Assembly: GCA_036925085.1 (NCBI GenBank)
Contig: JAUPFP010000013.1
Location: forward strand, 497,001 to 561,000
DNA from: Brachycybe producta
Lineage: Eukaryota > Arthropoda > Diplopoda > Playtdesmida > Andrognathidae
Reading direction: 5' to 3'
DNA: 64,000 nucleotides
The notes under the pieces are model-generated. The model saw nothing but the letters and a program-made list of their open reading frames with translations. It was not told where the DNA came from and ran no database searches. Numbering within the stretch: position 1 is the first letter of the stretch; each line of letters starts with the position of its first letter. The translations under genes and the position numbers were made by a program. Positions 11,274 through 24,700 of this stretch are shown in pieces.

Positions 11274-11571
11274 CGGAGCCCTGTAACGGACAGGCAAGAT
11301 TTTTTTTTTTTTAAATCTCGAAATTTCGACTTTTAATCTATTTTATTCGGCCATGTTAATTATGCCATGTTGTGCGCACCATACTCTAATAATTAAATTA
11401 TTGCTGCTAAAAGAGGGCGCTTGCAATAATTTATTAGAGTATGCTGCGCACAACATGGCATAATTAACATGGCCGAATAAAATAGATTAAAAGTCGAAAT
11501 TTCGAGATTTTGGAAAAAGTGGAAATGTCGAGATTTTAAAAAAAATCTCGCATGTCCTTTACATGGCTCCG
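11274..11571. mobile_element. TA-flanked fold-back MITE (family 7), copy 1
   Basis: CGGAGCCCTGTAACGGACA and TGTCCTTTACATGGCTCCG are inverted, each next to TA. The long arms (AAATCTCGAAATTTCGACTT, TTATTCGGCCATGTTAATTA, CATACTCTAATAA) pair almost throughout. Confidence 0.8.
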
Positions 11572-14030
11572 TAAGAAAAGGTTAACTTTTGTCCAAAACA
11601 TTTTTTTTTCTTTAAATACCCCCCCCCCCCCCCCCCTTCCGGACACTTAAAAACAAAAAGCCAGAATCTATTTTATTGTCGTCCAGAGATGAGAAGAAAA
11701 AACTGATAATAAAACAAAACTTAATATTGTGTTGATATTAATCAAAGGGTTTAAGCCTCGTAAAAAAAAAGATGAATATCAAAAACACAAGAATGAAAAT
11801 TTACTTCCGCACTGAAAAAGGGGTTTTTTTTTCCAACAGAAAAAAAAGAAGTGTTGAAGAAGACACAAAATAATAACGAAAAAAAAAAAATCAAAATATT
11901 TCGGCACGTCTGCACACAGTTCAAGTTTACGAAACGGTTGAGAACCCGTCCGAAACAAATATTATCCCCCCTCCCCTCCCCCCCCCCCACCTTTGAAATG
12001 TTTTTAAAAAAAGAAATAGGAAATGAGAATATTTTTCCGCGTTTTTTTTTAGATTCAAAAGCGTTTTTTTTTTGTCCAGTTGACTGTGAAGAGACCACAA
12101 AAAAAAGAGACGTGATAATTTTAGACAAGTTTGTAAATTACTATAACTAACAAACTTTAGGTGGGCCACACATTTTTATTTTACTGTAAAAGTTCATTGG
12201 AATTATTTTTTTTGTTTTCTTTCTTTGAACGTCAAAACATTGAAATAATAATCCGAAATAAACCTATTTATTGGGGGGGGGGGGGGGGGAACCGGAGAAA
12301 AAAGTGCTCAGCTGTAGTTAAGTTATTGAATTGCGGGGGGGGGGGCTTTTTTTGTTCAATTTGGAAGATGGGGGCCAATCCTAAAAAGGAGCCTTATAAC
12401 ATACTGTGTGTACTATGAACCTCACCCAAAACACGTGTTAATTTATAAATGGGAACCATCTGAAACAACCCCCCATTTTATTGTTGGTGTTTTTAACCCA
12501 AAAAACTATTCCAACAAAAACATCAAAATCCCTCCCCCTCCTCCTCCTCCTCAGACAAACCCAGAGTTGCCTGGTGTCCAATGCTGTCGTCCATAGATGC
12601 CCTTCATACGCCCCCCCCCTCCTCCTCCAACAACACCAATCCCACATTAAAAGCTTTCTGTTTCTCTTCATTATATGAATGACTCAGCTGTGCCTTATAC
12701 CTTGTACACACACGAGTTAAATGAATTCAAATTAAATGTGTTTAGGTAAATTATACGGAATCCCGTTAAGGACATATGAACCAAATAAAAATTGACTTTA
12801 TTATTAATATTTTAAATAGAAATACTAAATCAATATTTTGTCAATAGTTTATATATTTAAGTATTAACTCAATATTTTCAGATTATTAACTGAATTAAAT
12901 GAATTCAACATATTGTTTGCTTGTCCTTCACAGGGCTCTCTGTAGAACACGTTTATTTTTTAAATGCATTTAAATTATCAGGTGTGTACTAGGTATAAGT
13001 GTCTTGCATTATAAAAACTTTAAACAATCCCGCGCATGCGCATTGCACATCTCAATATGTCATCGTAATTTTATAAAGGATCCTTTAGCTAACTGCTAAG
13101 ACTTTACAGTAAACTGCGTACAATGAACAATAGATGGCGCTGCTGCTAACTTGCTAAATACTTGAACTACAATTGGTTTGGTTTCTTTCTTGAATTTGGG
13201 CCTTAGTTACAGTCGATTACGTTGTGTGTGTGTGTTTTTCACATTATCACACACACTCATGGACACTACAATGAAAGGGTTAAGAAACTGGATACTACTA
13301 ATTAATTAGCCGTGAAAGACACGTCCATTTCAAGTCGTGACTTTTGTCTTTTTTTTTCTTCTTCTTCTCGAAAACAAAAACAAGAAGAAAAAAAAGACGG
13401 ACGGACGGGTTTTTTGTGTCTGTCTGTGTATATCAATGGTAAAATTCGGCAGTTTACAAATGAAAGGGTGGAATGATGATATCGCAATGGGCCGTGAAAT
13501 TTCTATCATTACACCTTTGATTACACCTTCAAAACATCCCATTTTTAATGACAATCAGCTTATTAAGGAGGGAGTGGGGGGGGGGGGAGACACATCCTCT
13601 AAATGCGGTTTGTGTCTGAATTCAACGTGTCTCTTGGAGAAGAAGAAAAAAACATCTAATTGTTTGTCACGGTTTCTTCATTTTTTGCTTTTACACAAAA
13701 ATGATGAGATTTTGAACAATTTTTATTTTAAATCTCCAAATTTGAAGTTCGCAATTGGTTGCGTCATCATTGATTTAAATAATTAAAAAAAACTAAAATA
13801 AGATTTTTACAATTTTTAATTTATTTTATTTAAAAATAGAAATTTTTTATATAAAAAAATTGTGCAAAAATTGTTGTTTTGTTCTGTTTTTGTAATTGGT
13901 CTCTTATTTTCTCAAATATTAATGGAACAATTATATTCGTTTATTTTTTTTACGAAGGGTTGTTATTTATTTTTCTTAGCTATGAAAAGCATGGCTCATC
14001 ATCAGTCGGAGTCATTACTTCTCAAAGGTA
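11572..14030. other. Low-complexity region with poly-C/G and CTC repeats
   Basis: Holds poly-C and poly-G runs, (CTC)n near 12540 and 12620 and one family-1 MITE (12695-12998). About 13020-13160 has CGCGCATGCGCATTGC and, reversed, GCCATCTATTG, GTACGCAGTTTACT, resembling the MULE subterminal repeat. No exon recognised; open frames here follow the repeats. Confidence 0.5.
12695..12998 (+). mobile_element. Family-1 MITE, copy 4
   Basis: TTATACCTTGTACACACACG to GTGTGTACTAGGTATAA; complete copy of the same ~300-bp family. Confidence 0.85.
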
Positions 14031-14301
14031 TGGAGCCCTGTAAAGGACACGCGAGATTATTTTTGTTTTTTAAATCTCGACGTATGTCGACTTCTAATCT
14101 CTTTTATTCGGCCATGTTGTGCGCACCATACTCTTAATAGTTCACTCATTGCTGATACAAGAGGGCGCATGCAATAATTGAATTATTAGAGTATGGTGCG
14201 TGCAACATGGCATAATTAACATGGCCAAGTATATAAAAGAGATTAAAAGTCGACATATGTCGAGATTATCTCACATTTCACATATCCTTTACAGGGCTCC
14301 G
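14031..14301. mobile_element. TA-flanked fold-back MITE (family 7), copy 2
   Basis: TGGAGCCCTGTAAAGGACAC and ATATCCTTTACAGGGCTCCG, TA on both sides, same arms as the copy at 11274 (ATTCGGCCATGTTGTGCGCA, ATTAGAGTATGGTGCG). Confidence 0.8.
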
Positions 14302-14698
14302 TACAAAGAGGTTATTATTATTATTAAAACATAAAAAAATATGATATTTTGACATTCTCAAACAAAAATTATGATTTTTTTTTTCAACCCTGCTTTTTCT
14401 AGTACAAAAATGGTGGTGCGGGCTGTTTTTTTTTTTATCTTCTTTCGAAAAGGCCTTGCTAGATCTCAATGAAAAACACTCAGAAATGAGTATTTGAAAG
14501 TTTTTTTCTTTCGAAAACTGCTGTTTCAGAGTGGAAAATTTCAATATACCCTGAAATCAAAAGCTCTGAAATACAATCGGGAATCTAGGGAAATGCAACA
14601 TTGAAATGATCAGGGTGACCATGTGCAGACAGCAGCATAGGGATTTACACAACTGCTTCTTCTTTCAGAGTTTTCCTTATGCTGGCTGCTATAAAGGG

Positions 14699-14800
14699 TA
14701 GTACACACCGGGATGCTTTGTTGCGATACATTGTTGCGGGGCTGAATCGCAGCTGAATCTCGTCTGTTGCGATTCTGTCCCGCAACAATGTTGAAAGGTT
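14699..14800. mobile_element. Family-9 MITE, partial copy
   Basis: GTAGTACACACCGGGATGCT, TTGTTGCGATACATTGTTGC and GGGGCTGAATCGCAGCTGAA match the family at 7792-8056 without the nested insertion; the right terminus is not preserved. Confidence 0.7.
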
Positions 14801-15060
14801 TCGAGGCTGAATCGCGGCAGCTCAGATTCATGTTTTTTGAGTCCCATCGAAATGGGAAACATGTCTACGACCAGTTGCAATATTTAAAGCAAGATTCACT
14901 GCAACGTGTCATTGAATTAATTGTAATTTCTAATGTGATTGAATCGGTTTCTTGTACAACACCGTCTTACACAAAACGCTTATTTTCGTTTTTTGTTGAC
15001 TTATTTCTTACATGAAATCTTACAATAACTTGTAACAATCTGTTTGTTGTTGTATTTGTA

Positions 15061-15814
15061 AAGCCTCGTTTACACGATGATAGTTTTCACTGTCACGACA
15101 GAAGGAACTGTCGCGAGAACACTCATCGTGAAAACCACATGATAGTCACTATCAACACTGTTGCGATAGCACTATCACAACTATCTCGTTGATAGTACTA
15201 TTGCGACAGTAAAGCCTCGTTTTCACGGTGGCGATAGTTCATTCATGAGAGTAGCTGTCATGTAAGTTGCGATAGTTCACTCTCACGATAGCAACTGTTT
15301 ACACGTTTTGAAGTAACGTGATAGTTGTCTGTCACATGACAGTGTGACGTCTACTTCACAGTTTTATCACTGAGTCAACAACAGTGTTGCCTCTCTCTCT
15401 CTCTCTCTCTCTCCCCTCCAGGAGCCAAATTTCCCTACAAAGTGGATATTTGTTCCTACAAGCGGTCACACAACAAATATTACTATCGCGACAGTACTAG
15501 CAACTATCTAGCCCAAACGAGATAGCAATGATAGTAATATCGCAACAGTGCGATAGTGACTATCATATGTGGTTTTCACAGTGATAGTTCTCTCGATAGT
15601 TGCTGCTGTCATGACAGTGAAAACTATCATCGTGTAAACGAGGTTTTAACAGCTGGTGTGTTTTGTGCTGTCAAAAATCATCACTGTCATGTGACAGAAC
15701 TATCCGGTTACGTCAAGACATGTAAACAGTTGCGCTATCGTGAGAGTGAACTATCACAACTTTCATGACAGCTACTCTCACGATAAAACTATCGCCACCG
15801 TGAAAACGAGGCTT
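15061..15814. mobile_element. Interleaved double fold-back (order A-B-A'-B')
   Basis: Arm A (AAGCCTCGTTTACACGATGA from 15061) is inverted at ~15600-15646 (TCATCGTGTAAACGAGG). Arm B (AAGCCTCGTTTTCACGGTGG from 15212) is inverted at ~15650-15814 (CCACCGTGAAAACGAGGCTT). All four ends share AAGCCTCGTTTxCACG. The interior is packed with GATAGT, CTATCGCAAC and ACTGTCA words. A (CT)n run lies near 15392. Confidence 0.75.
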
Positions 15815-16045
15815 AATACTTTGGATTTTATAATAATTTGTAATTAACTAATGACTCTGAAAGTCCTACTTTAAAAAGAGACCAAAATGTGTTTCACCCC
15901 CCTCCCCCCCACTGTTTTAAAACTCATAAATAAAATATTCTTCATCCAACAATAATAATTGCAAACAAAAAAAGAGAAAGTTGCTTCAAGCAAAATAGAA
16001 AACAAACAAGAAAACAACGAATAAAACATAAAGAATTGTACACTG

Positions 16046-16268
16046 TGACGTCATCTTACATTGATAAACATGTATGTGACGTCATGTTGCATCGGTAATA
16101 CACTACATTTTATTACGGAAGATCTTACAGAATACGGAACCATTAGAGACGCCACCCCACCCCACATCTACTCGAGCAGCGATGACGTCACTTCATTCTC
16201 CAGCCCACCCCAACCCCCTCTGCACGTGTAAACCCTACACACACACACGTAAACGATTCATGACGTCA
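16046..16268. promoter_or_regulatory. Cluster of four perfect CRE sites
   Basis: TGACGTCA occurs at 16046-16053, 16077-16084, 16183-16190 and 16261-16268, with an E-box CACGTG at 16223-16228. The region is less AT-rich than its surroundings and is followed by a poly-C run (16316-16332). None of the four sites lies in a recognised inverted repeat. A promoter or enhancer is inferred; which gene it serves is unknown. Confidence 0.45.
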
Positions 16269-16559
16269 CCGTAAAAGGAGGAGAGGGGGCGGAGTCCAAA
16301 GCCCATCTCACTCCACCCCCCCCCCCCCCCCCTTTCATTTTAACCCACAAAAAATCCTGTTTTGATTTTTTTTTATCTTTGAAAAATAAAAAAATAATGA
16401 ACGGTTCCAATTTATAGGAGAAAGAGAAAGGCATTTAACGAGATTATCGTTTGATTCCTTCTAGATTTTTACAAAAATATCAATGATAAAAAAGAGAAAC
16501 ATTAAAATTCAGGGTTTGTTTGGTTCGATAACCCCACTAAGTCTCCAAACAGAGAGAGA

Positions 16560-17010
16560 GAGAGACTCAATTAACTGGAAGAAGAGGAATCGAGATTCAG
16601 GAGAGTGAAACGGACGACCTCCAACTTCACCGCCTATCTACTCCTCCTCCTCCTCCTCATCGTCATCATAGGAAAACAACACAAAATAAAAGAAGAAATC
16701 GAAAATCTACGTACTCACAGAAACGGACAACAATTCTCACTTCTTCAAACGTTCATACGGAGCTTCGTTTATGTTTTTAACTGGAAAAACTACCTAAAAA
16801 TTGAGCAAAAAAAGAAAATCGCAAACAGACAAATATCGAGAATGAGCCAACGAAAGAGGCGCGGACTCACTCTGAACTTCTATCAGTTCTATGCTTTGCC
16901 GCAGCGCAGCGCTCAAATCGCAATCTATAATTGCGACCTCTGCTGGTCGTTACAAAAAAAATATAAAACGTCTACAACGGCGCTCTCTACTAAAGTTACA
17001 TATAATTAGG
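16560..17010 (+). other. GC-richer stretch, possible untranslated first exon, unassigned
   Basis: A 134-codon frame from a GTG at 16605 starts with a leucine run encoded by CTC repeats. It has no ATG start and no recognisable homology. It lies ~340 bp downstream of the CRE cluster. It may be a 5' exon or chance; I do not call a gene. Confidence 0.25.
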
Positions 17011-18747
17011 GCGCCAAATATAAATTGATAAAATCAATAAAACGATAAAAAAAGCTTAATTAAAGCAAACGAACAAAAATAAAAGTTATTAATTAAATTA
17101 GCAATAAAATAGATTAAAATTTTGAAATTTTTTTTTATTAACCTCTATTGCAGGACAGCTTTTTCGCCATATTTTGCGGATTTGGCACAATCAATTTAAC
17201 TCCAAAAGCTTCATACTTAGAGGCTAGCAGCTCCTAATAGGAACAAAACACTAAAAAAATTTTATGAATATGAAATGAATAAGATCAAAATAATGTCGAA
17301 AATAAAAGTGAAATAAAAAGATAAAACTAACCCCAATGAAAAACAACACATCCTAGTTGAGAGATAGATCACAGACCCTGAAAAAAAAATTATCTAATAA
17401 GAATAATTTTATTAGTCCTGAAATTGTGATTAAGGGAGAAAGGGGAACACAAAATTAGAACTGAAACATTATTCTGATTTTTTATTTCTATTTTCTGGTT
17501 GTTTTTCAACATGTGTGATCCATCTCTAATCAATATAATAGATAAGATAACCAGAAAAATACGTTTCCCCAGTCAAAGAACCTGTTTCAAGGCTACAAGT
17601 TCATAATAGATAGGTCAGATTAGCCTCTACAACTAATCTTGTCAAGACGATATTCTCTAAGTCTCTATCCAGGTTCTTTAACTTAAAAAAATCGACTTGG
17701 CTCAATAAAAGTTAATAATTATCAAACTAAATGAAAGCTAATTAAAATTGTTTTAGCTAAACTGTTATTAGAGCACTATTGATTTAAATTATAAAACTGA
17801 AACTATTTTCATATTGTAATTTCATATTTGAATAAATTAATCTTTCTCACAAATAATTGTATTTTTTTTTTTCAATAATTCAACATGAAATTTTTTTTTA
17901 TCAAATCCTACTTTTATTATAAAAAAAAGTTTATACTTTATTTCGTATAAAATGAGTGTTTCATTTGTCATTTATTTATTCCACTCTTACGCTTTTTTAA
18001 TATAATTTTCAATGCTAAAGTTTATTTGCAAATTGAAACATATGCAAATTTTATTTTGAGCCTAGACTCCTAATCTGAATTATATGGCAACAGCGACATT
18101 AGGATTTCCATTATTATTTTTATATTCTATTATTTTGATATACTAGCCTCGTATACGCTGCAAAAATTAAGTTAAGTTTACGTTCAAGTTAAGTTTTTAT
18201 TTTGCTGTAATTTTCGAAGGCGCAAATAAAAGTTCAAACTCTCCAAAAAAAAATATATATATATCTGATTCCGGCTTTAATACAATTTTCTGAAACATAT
18301 TTAATTAAAAAATATGTTTACCGAAATAATAAACAAGAGATTGTCCTATTATATACAGAAAAATACTAGACTGATACAAGTCCAATATATATTATATTAA
18401 AAATAAATCCTTTGGATTTGCATAATTACACATCATCAAACAGGCGTTTATCAGAATATGAATAAATTACACCCATATTCACACAATTAAATTACATACT
18501 TTAAAAATGAACAAGATGAATAAAAACAATTTAAAACTAATCCTACTCCATTCAAATCAGACATAAAATGAGTCTTGAATAAAAAAAACGTCCAAACTTC
18601 GTTCATTGAAATATGTTGTAAAATATAAAAACTGGAAGAAATCTGTAAAACCTTCGTCACTCTTTGTCAAAAAAATTTTGATAGTTTTTTTTTTTTAGCA
18701 GAGTTGAGGTTGACGAGAGTCAGAAACGTCAATAAAAAAAATGAAAA
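17011..18747. other. 3' flank of SLC26A11
   Basis: AT-rich, no gene seen. Several minus-strand AATAAA words (for example reverse of 18196-18201) could end the SLC26A11 transcript; the sequence does not single one out. Confidence 0.45.
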
Positions 18748-21700
18748 TTAATTAGAATTGTTTGTTTTTTGATTGTTCGAAGGAAGATCGAAACTAGTCT
18801 CGCTCGTTTGCTTCTTTAACGATCCGTTTGTTGGCATACGTTGTTCGGAATCTGGGTCCACGTCCAAATTTGAAGGCAGCAACCCCGCCCTCATATCCGC
18901 CTCTCTTCGTATACCTTCCGATACCTTGAATCCATTGGCGCTGTAAGCGATCGCAGGCAAAACCATGACTCCTTCTAATTGCGGTTTAACGATGTCCAAA
19001 CCTCCTCCTTCCACGAATTCTATCTCTTGAGTCTGTGGCCAAAGAGAATTCGGTCCAATCTTCTTTGTGCTCGAAGGAGAATCTTAACACAAAACGAAGA
19101 CATAACCGTTTCAGGTGTTATTCAATTGTAAACGCTCCTCGAACTTTGGTTATTCTGTCTTTCCAAAGTAAAATTAAGAAAAACATGAAAGTATTTTAGA
19201 AACTAGAATGGCAGCTTAAACAAATTAGTATTTCCACGTTTTATATCTTTCAAAATAAGTTTTTCATGTCAGTTTGAAAAAGGTAAAAATAATTTTCATC
19301 AAATGCTTAAGCAAAATTTATATTACAATTTTCGTTTTTAAAAATAGAGCCACGAAATTCTTTTAGCCAAATCTTCTAAAATTCCAGTTTCTTAAACAAT
19401 TTGAATTTTATAGTAATGCTGTTTCTGAAAAAAGTTCACTTGACGTTTACACGTCCAAAAACATCTATAAAGCCACCTACCTATAAAGCAGACAATTTTT
19501 TTATATATAAAAAGTTTATTTTGAAAGATATCAACATGAAAATACTATTAAGTAATTCAGCTACCCTTCTAGTTCATTAATCACTTTAAATGTCTTCTTA
19601 TTGTTGGCTCCTGAAACACAGAATAACCAGAATTCGAAAATCAACTGTTCATAAAACATCGTAAAACGAAACGAAAAATCACAAAAAACGTGTACAGACC
19701 TTCGACTAGAGCTTCGAATTCCTCAACACTCGTAAAATGCGGAAGATCATGTGCTTCCATACTATGAAAGAGTTCCAGAACCTCTTTCTGTTGTCGTGAA
19801 ACAAAACGAACAACACACATAAGATTTTAGCAAAAAAAATCGTCTTTAAAATTTTAATAAAAAAAAAACTTACTCTAAAATTTGTAAATAGAATCTTTTG
19901 TTTCGATGAAGTAAAATCGTCCAAAATTTGTTTTATACCCTTTATAAAAAATAATGAAATATATAGACTTGAAAATTTCACTTTTATCCAAAAGTATTGT
20001 TGTGCGTATTCGAACCTGAGCTATCGTAAAATCTGTTGATGAGATGTGAGAGCCGTCAAAAACGACTGGAATATTCTCGCTACCAGCTATGAGAGAGAGA
20101 GAGAGAAAAGAAACCAGTAGATAATTCTTTTAATAATTCACAAAGACTTCCTTTTTAAAAAAAATTATAATTACAGGCTTTTGCTTTCTTGATACGAAAT
20201 CTTAGATATTCAATGGCCGGAAAGAATAAATTCTGATCGGGTTGAATGCAAATGTATTCATAGTTAGACATACTCTGTAAACAAAAAAACATACACAACA
20301 TTAAGTAAAATTATTACTAATAAAGTGTGTAGAATGTTGAGAAGCAACAAAGTAGAAGATAAACTTCTGAAAGAGCGAGAAAAACGCATACTAAATTATT
20401 GACTATCTGTTTGATGCACGTTTGTTTGTTTAAAGGCTAGACATTCTGTCAAGATTTTAACTGCCACATTATTTTAAAAGTCTCTTTCTAGAAAGAAAGC
20501 TTAAAACGCTTGAGTTTGACCGAACAGTCGGTGAAATACTTTCATTTGTATGATTTTACACCAAAATGGAGATGGTTGTCATAAAAAGTTCCAAGTTTCT
20601 CATCAAATATTGAGTTAAAATCGTTCACTCTGATTGATCGTTTAAACAGAAAAATGAAATAGGTCGCTTTTAGTGTGTAAACGAACATCATCGATCTGCA
20701 GTTAATTCTGGATTCCATGAGCATAAAAAATCAAGAGAAACATAGTGTTTTAGAAACTACAATGATAACCTATAATCACTTGAGGGTATTTTCATGTTGA
20801 TAACTTTTCAAATAAGCTTTTTAATTGATTTAGTAGACCATATTTTTTTTTTTTAATTTTTGTTAATAAAGAGTTTCTTTTGACCGATATCAATATGCAA
20901 ATATGCTACCCAGTGATTCTAGTTTCTCGTTAAGTGTTCCTCCTGATACGCCACAGTTATACTGAGAGTTCTAAAATAAGCCGCTCCTAAAACATCTTAA
21001 CACATTTTTATAAACTAGAAATAAAAACGAATTAACTGAACATACATTGTATATAATAATAGAAAATAAATATTTCATGGCAGTATGAAAACAGTCTAAC
21101 CCCTTATTTTTAAATGTTAGTGAAAAAATTTGGAAAATACCATAAGTTAATAGTTTCTTTTCTTCTATTTTCGTTATAAACTTTGAATTTTCCTTAAAAG
21201 TTGCTTCAACAAAAAAAATGTCACAATTATAAAACCTTGACACATTGTCTCCCATTGAAGCAGTGAGAACGTTCCCCCCATAAACTCATGTACAACTAAC
21301 TCCCTCGGTTTTTTTTTACAACTGATTCTCCGTATATATCCCTAAATACTGTTGTTCGATCAAATCTACATACCGTTCGTTCGATACGAATGCGTGGACG
21401 GGCGGCCGTATAAAGTAGAAGCAAAAGTGATAATGCGATACCGATTAAGATACCGTACTACAAAAAAAATCATAAAAATGAAACCACCGAAGCAAAATCC
21501 AAAAAGAAAAAAAAAAGATCATTAAAATTACCTCAGCACTAAAGATCAAACAACTTATAAAAGTGACGATCATGACGAATAATTCGATTTCTAATAGGAA
21601 TGAATAGAGAAAAAAAATTGTCACCTTTTAAAATTCAAAAGCTAATTGAGTCGAAATTTTTACTTTTGGTTCTCCAGAGATGAGTCACCATTTCGAATTC

Positions 21701-24700
21701 AATCATGAAAACGACCGCACTAATTATAACGGCCGACAAACTCGATTTGGGAATGTATTTAAATGTGGGGGCCAAAACTCCAAGAGCAAGAAGAACTAAC
21801 GAACCTTAATTAACCAATTATATTATATATAAAAAAAACATAAATATGGCAACGCCGTTATGCAAATATAATGAGTATTAATTAATAACCAACTGACCAG
21901 TAAACAGACCAGCAATTGGCGTTTTTACACCACAACTACCATTTAATGCAGTTCTAAATATTTAAGAAACGAAACAAATTAGGAAACTACGTCACACATA
22001 ATTTAGCAGTATTTTGCAATATCAAAAGTAACCAATATGCAAGTAAAAGTAACTAGTTATTGCATATTGGAATTTAAAAGTTACTTCTTTAATGTAGCTA
22101 TTACCTATGTACCTTTATAATGATACAAAATACTATTGGAATTAAAAGTAACTTTTATAAAATAAAAAGTATTATATAAAAAATAGAATATCTTAATTAT
22201 TTTAAAAAATGTAATAAAATACATTAAATTAAAATAAATTAACTCTAGTAATTTTAAAATTCCAAAGTAGGTTCGGAAACTTGTGTTTTATATTATGGTA
22301 TAGAGACTCGGTAATTAAAAGTAAACTACTGTATGACAAACCACGTTACCAAACAACTGCAATTGAAAATTTCATTTTTTAGAAAGAAGTTAACAGAAGA
22401 ATTTTCCAAAGTAAACTGAAACTGAAATATTTCAAACCTCGAAAAACTTCCAGTCGAAGGAAAAGCAGAGACAAACGAGCCAAGAACATTTGTTACACCT
22501 TTAGATTACAAAAAAAATACGAATTAAATTATTAAACAATGTATTAAGATATAGCATGGGCAGCCGATTTTCAAACTGGTTGTTCTGCGTTTCAGGAATG
22601 AGATATTTAAAAGCGTTTTAGAAAGGAAGAAGGGTAGTTCAATCACTAAATAGTATTTGCATGTTCATATTTTTAAAAATAAACTTTTTATTCAAGAAAA
22701 TTAAAAAAATATCGTCTGTTTGAAGATGGGTCAATATAAAAATACCCTTAAGTGACTGAGCTAGCCCGTCTAGTTTCTAAAACATTTCAAGGTTCTTTTA
22801 ATTTTGCTAAAGCACCTTAAATAATTACATAAAAAATAAACGTGGTCATCGCATTCTTACCAAGAGCTAAAAATTCTTGCTTTGCATCTACACTTCTGCC
22901 TTGAGCTAAATAAAAGTTCAACAATAAAGAAACGGTTTTCAATCTCAACAATTTTACAAGAGCAAAAAAAAATTTTAAATGGTAAAACCACATACCAAAA
23001 ACTTTAGCAATGGCAATATGTTCCAAAATTGAAACAAGTGGAATCAAGACGATACTACCTCCGAGATCCTACAAGTTTAAAACACAAAAATAACAAATTG
23101 AATGTTTACAAGAAGATTACACACATTCAATAGAGACAATCGAGAGGAATCTAACCGAACACATGACCCAAAACGATACAGTCGTATTCCCCTTTTCGAA
23201 TGAAAACGGTGGTGGTTTAAAATCTGGAAGACCTTCGGCAATCTGTCCGGTCAGTAAAAACGGTTTGAACCCATTTGCACTCAAAATGTATGCAACGATC
23301 GACGCCACGATGACCACCAACGCATTACGAGCTGTGCAAACCAGCCACAACAATTTACGTGCCACTTTTGCGCACGTCGAAACCGTGGTATCGTCCTTCC
23401 ATTTGATGGCACCCAATTTCTGTTTTCGTTTGTTTGTTTATTACAAATAAAAAAAAAGTTATAGACAATGTAAACTCATCCTTATACAGTATAATCTTTC
23501 AAAAGAAAACTTACTCGAAGAAGAAGTAGAATAATAAGACAACTTACTCCCATTATCAAATCTCCCGTCCTGTGAATGAAATCAATATTTACTGTTTTTT
23601 TTTTCAAATATATTTGTTATTTGAAAGGCTTTTTTCTTGAAATTTTAAACTTGGTTAAGACATACGCGAGTGTAATAAAAAAATTTAAAATTAGTTTCGA
23701 CATTTTTTTTACCTCTTTCATTTTTTGGATTAAATTTAACAAATAAAATTAGCACTTATTCACTTAACACTTCAACTTGAACCCTCTGAACCGGGTAATA
23801 ACAAAAAAATCCTATATTTTGCTGAATATCCTCTGAAAAAAAGATATTTCAGTGTTGGAAATCTGTTCAGATGGTTCACGATAAAATTCAAGTGTCAAAT
23901 TTTCTTCTTGAATTTTTATTTAAAAAAAAAACATGCATAATTAAGTATATCGCTGTTTGAAAAGCTTTTAAGATTTAGCTTTTAAGTAGAGTTTAAAGTT
24001 CAAACGTTACTAGAACTCTGGCTACTCTACATTTTGAAAACAACTAAGATAAACTCACAAGTGAAACTATAAGAGTAATTGAATTAAAAGCAAATTTATA
24101 TGGCTAAATTATGTGGACATTAATTAAATTCTGTTTTCCACTTGACGTAAATTATTAAACTGCGAAACTTTCAACACGAAAAAAAATAACAGCTTAAGTA
24201 TGGTGAAATCAGCTAGTACTTCAATACATTTTCATTAGTTGGAAAACATGATGCCAATATTAGAAGAAAATGAATTTAATACGAGAGCACAACAAATGCC
24301 ACCCCCACCAAGGGGTTAGGTTGATTACATATGGAAAAAACCCTATCATCCCAACACTAAGTTACCATTTCTCAAATATTTTACAGCGAAATGGTACTAT
24401 TTTGAGGTAAATCTATAGTTAAGTCCAACCTCCATCAAATTAAATTAAATTTTTAATTTTGATAAACTGAAACTATAGCATGGAAAAGCTAAAATATATT
24501 AAATCACCAAAATGAACAATGTAATACTGGCAACCAAAACCATCTCCCTCACAATTTGAAAAAAAAAACATTGAACTAGTTGAAAAGTTTAAATTAATTA
24601 TCCAACTTTTAATTGGAAACTACTTTTTTTGGGCAAAACTTGTACTTATTTCCAGTTGAAAAAGCATTTTCAATCCCTTTTTCATCAAATGGCAAACGTT

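Noticed and set aside
16605-17009. 134-codon plus-strand frame with an apparent leucine-rich signal sequence
   Set aside because: The first codon is GTG, the leucine run is a CTC microsatellite, and the rest has no recognisable similarity. Kept only as an unassigned region.
23163-23450. Plus-strand 95-codon frame
   Set aside because: It is the antisense shadow of the SLC26A11 exon at 23156-23419.
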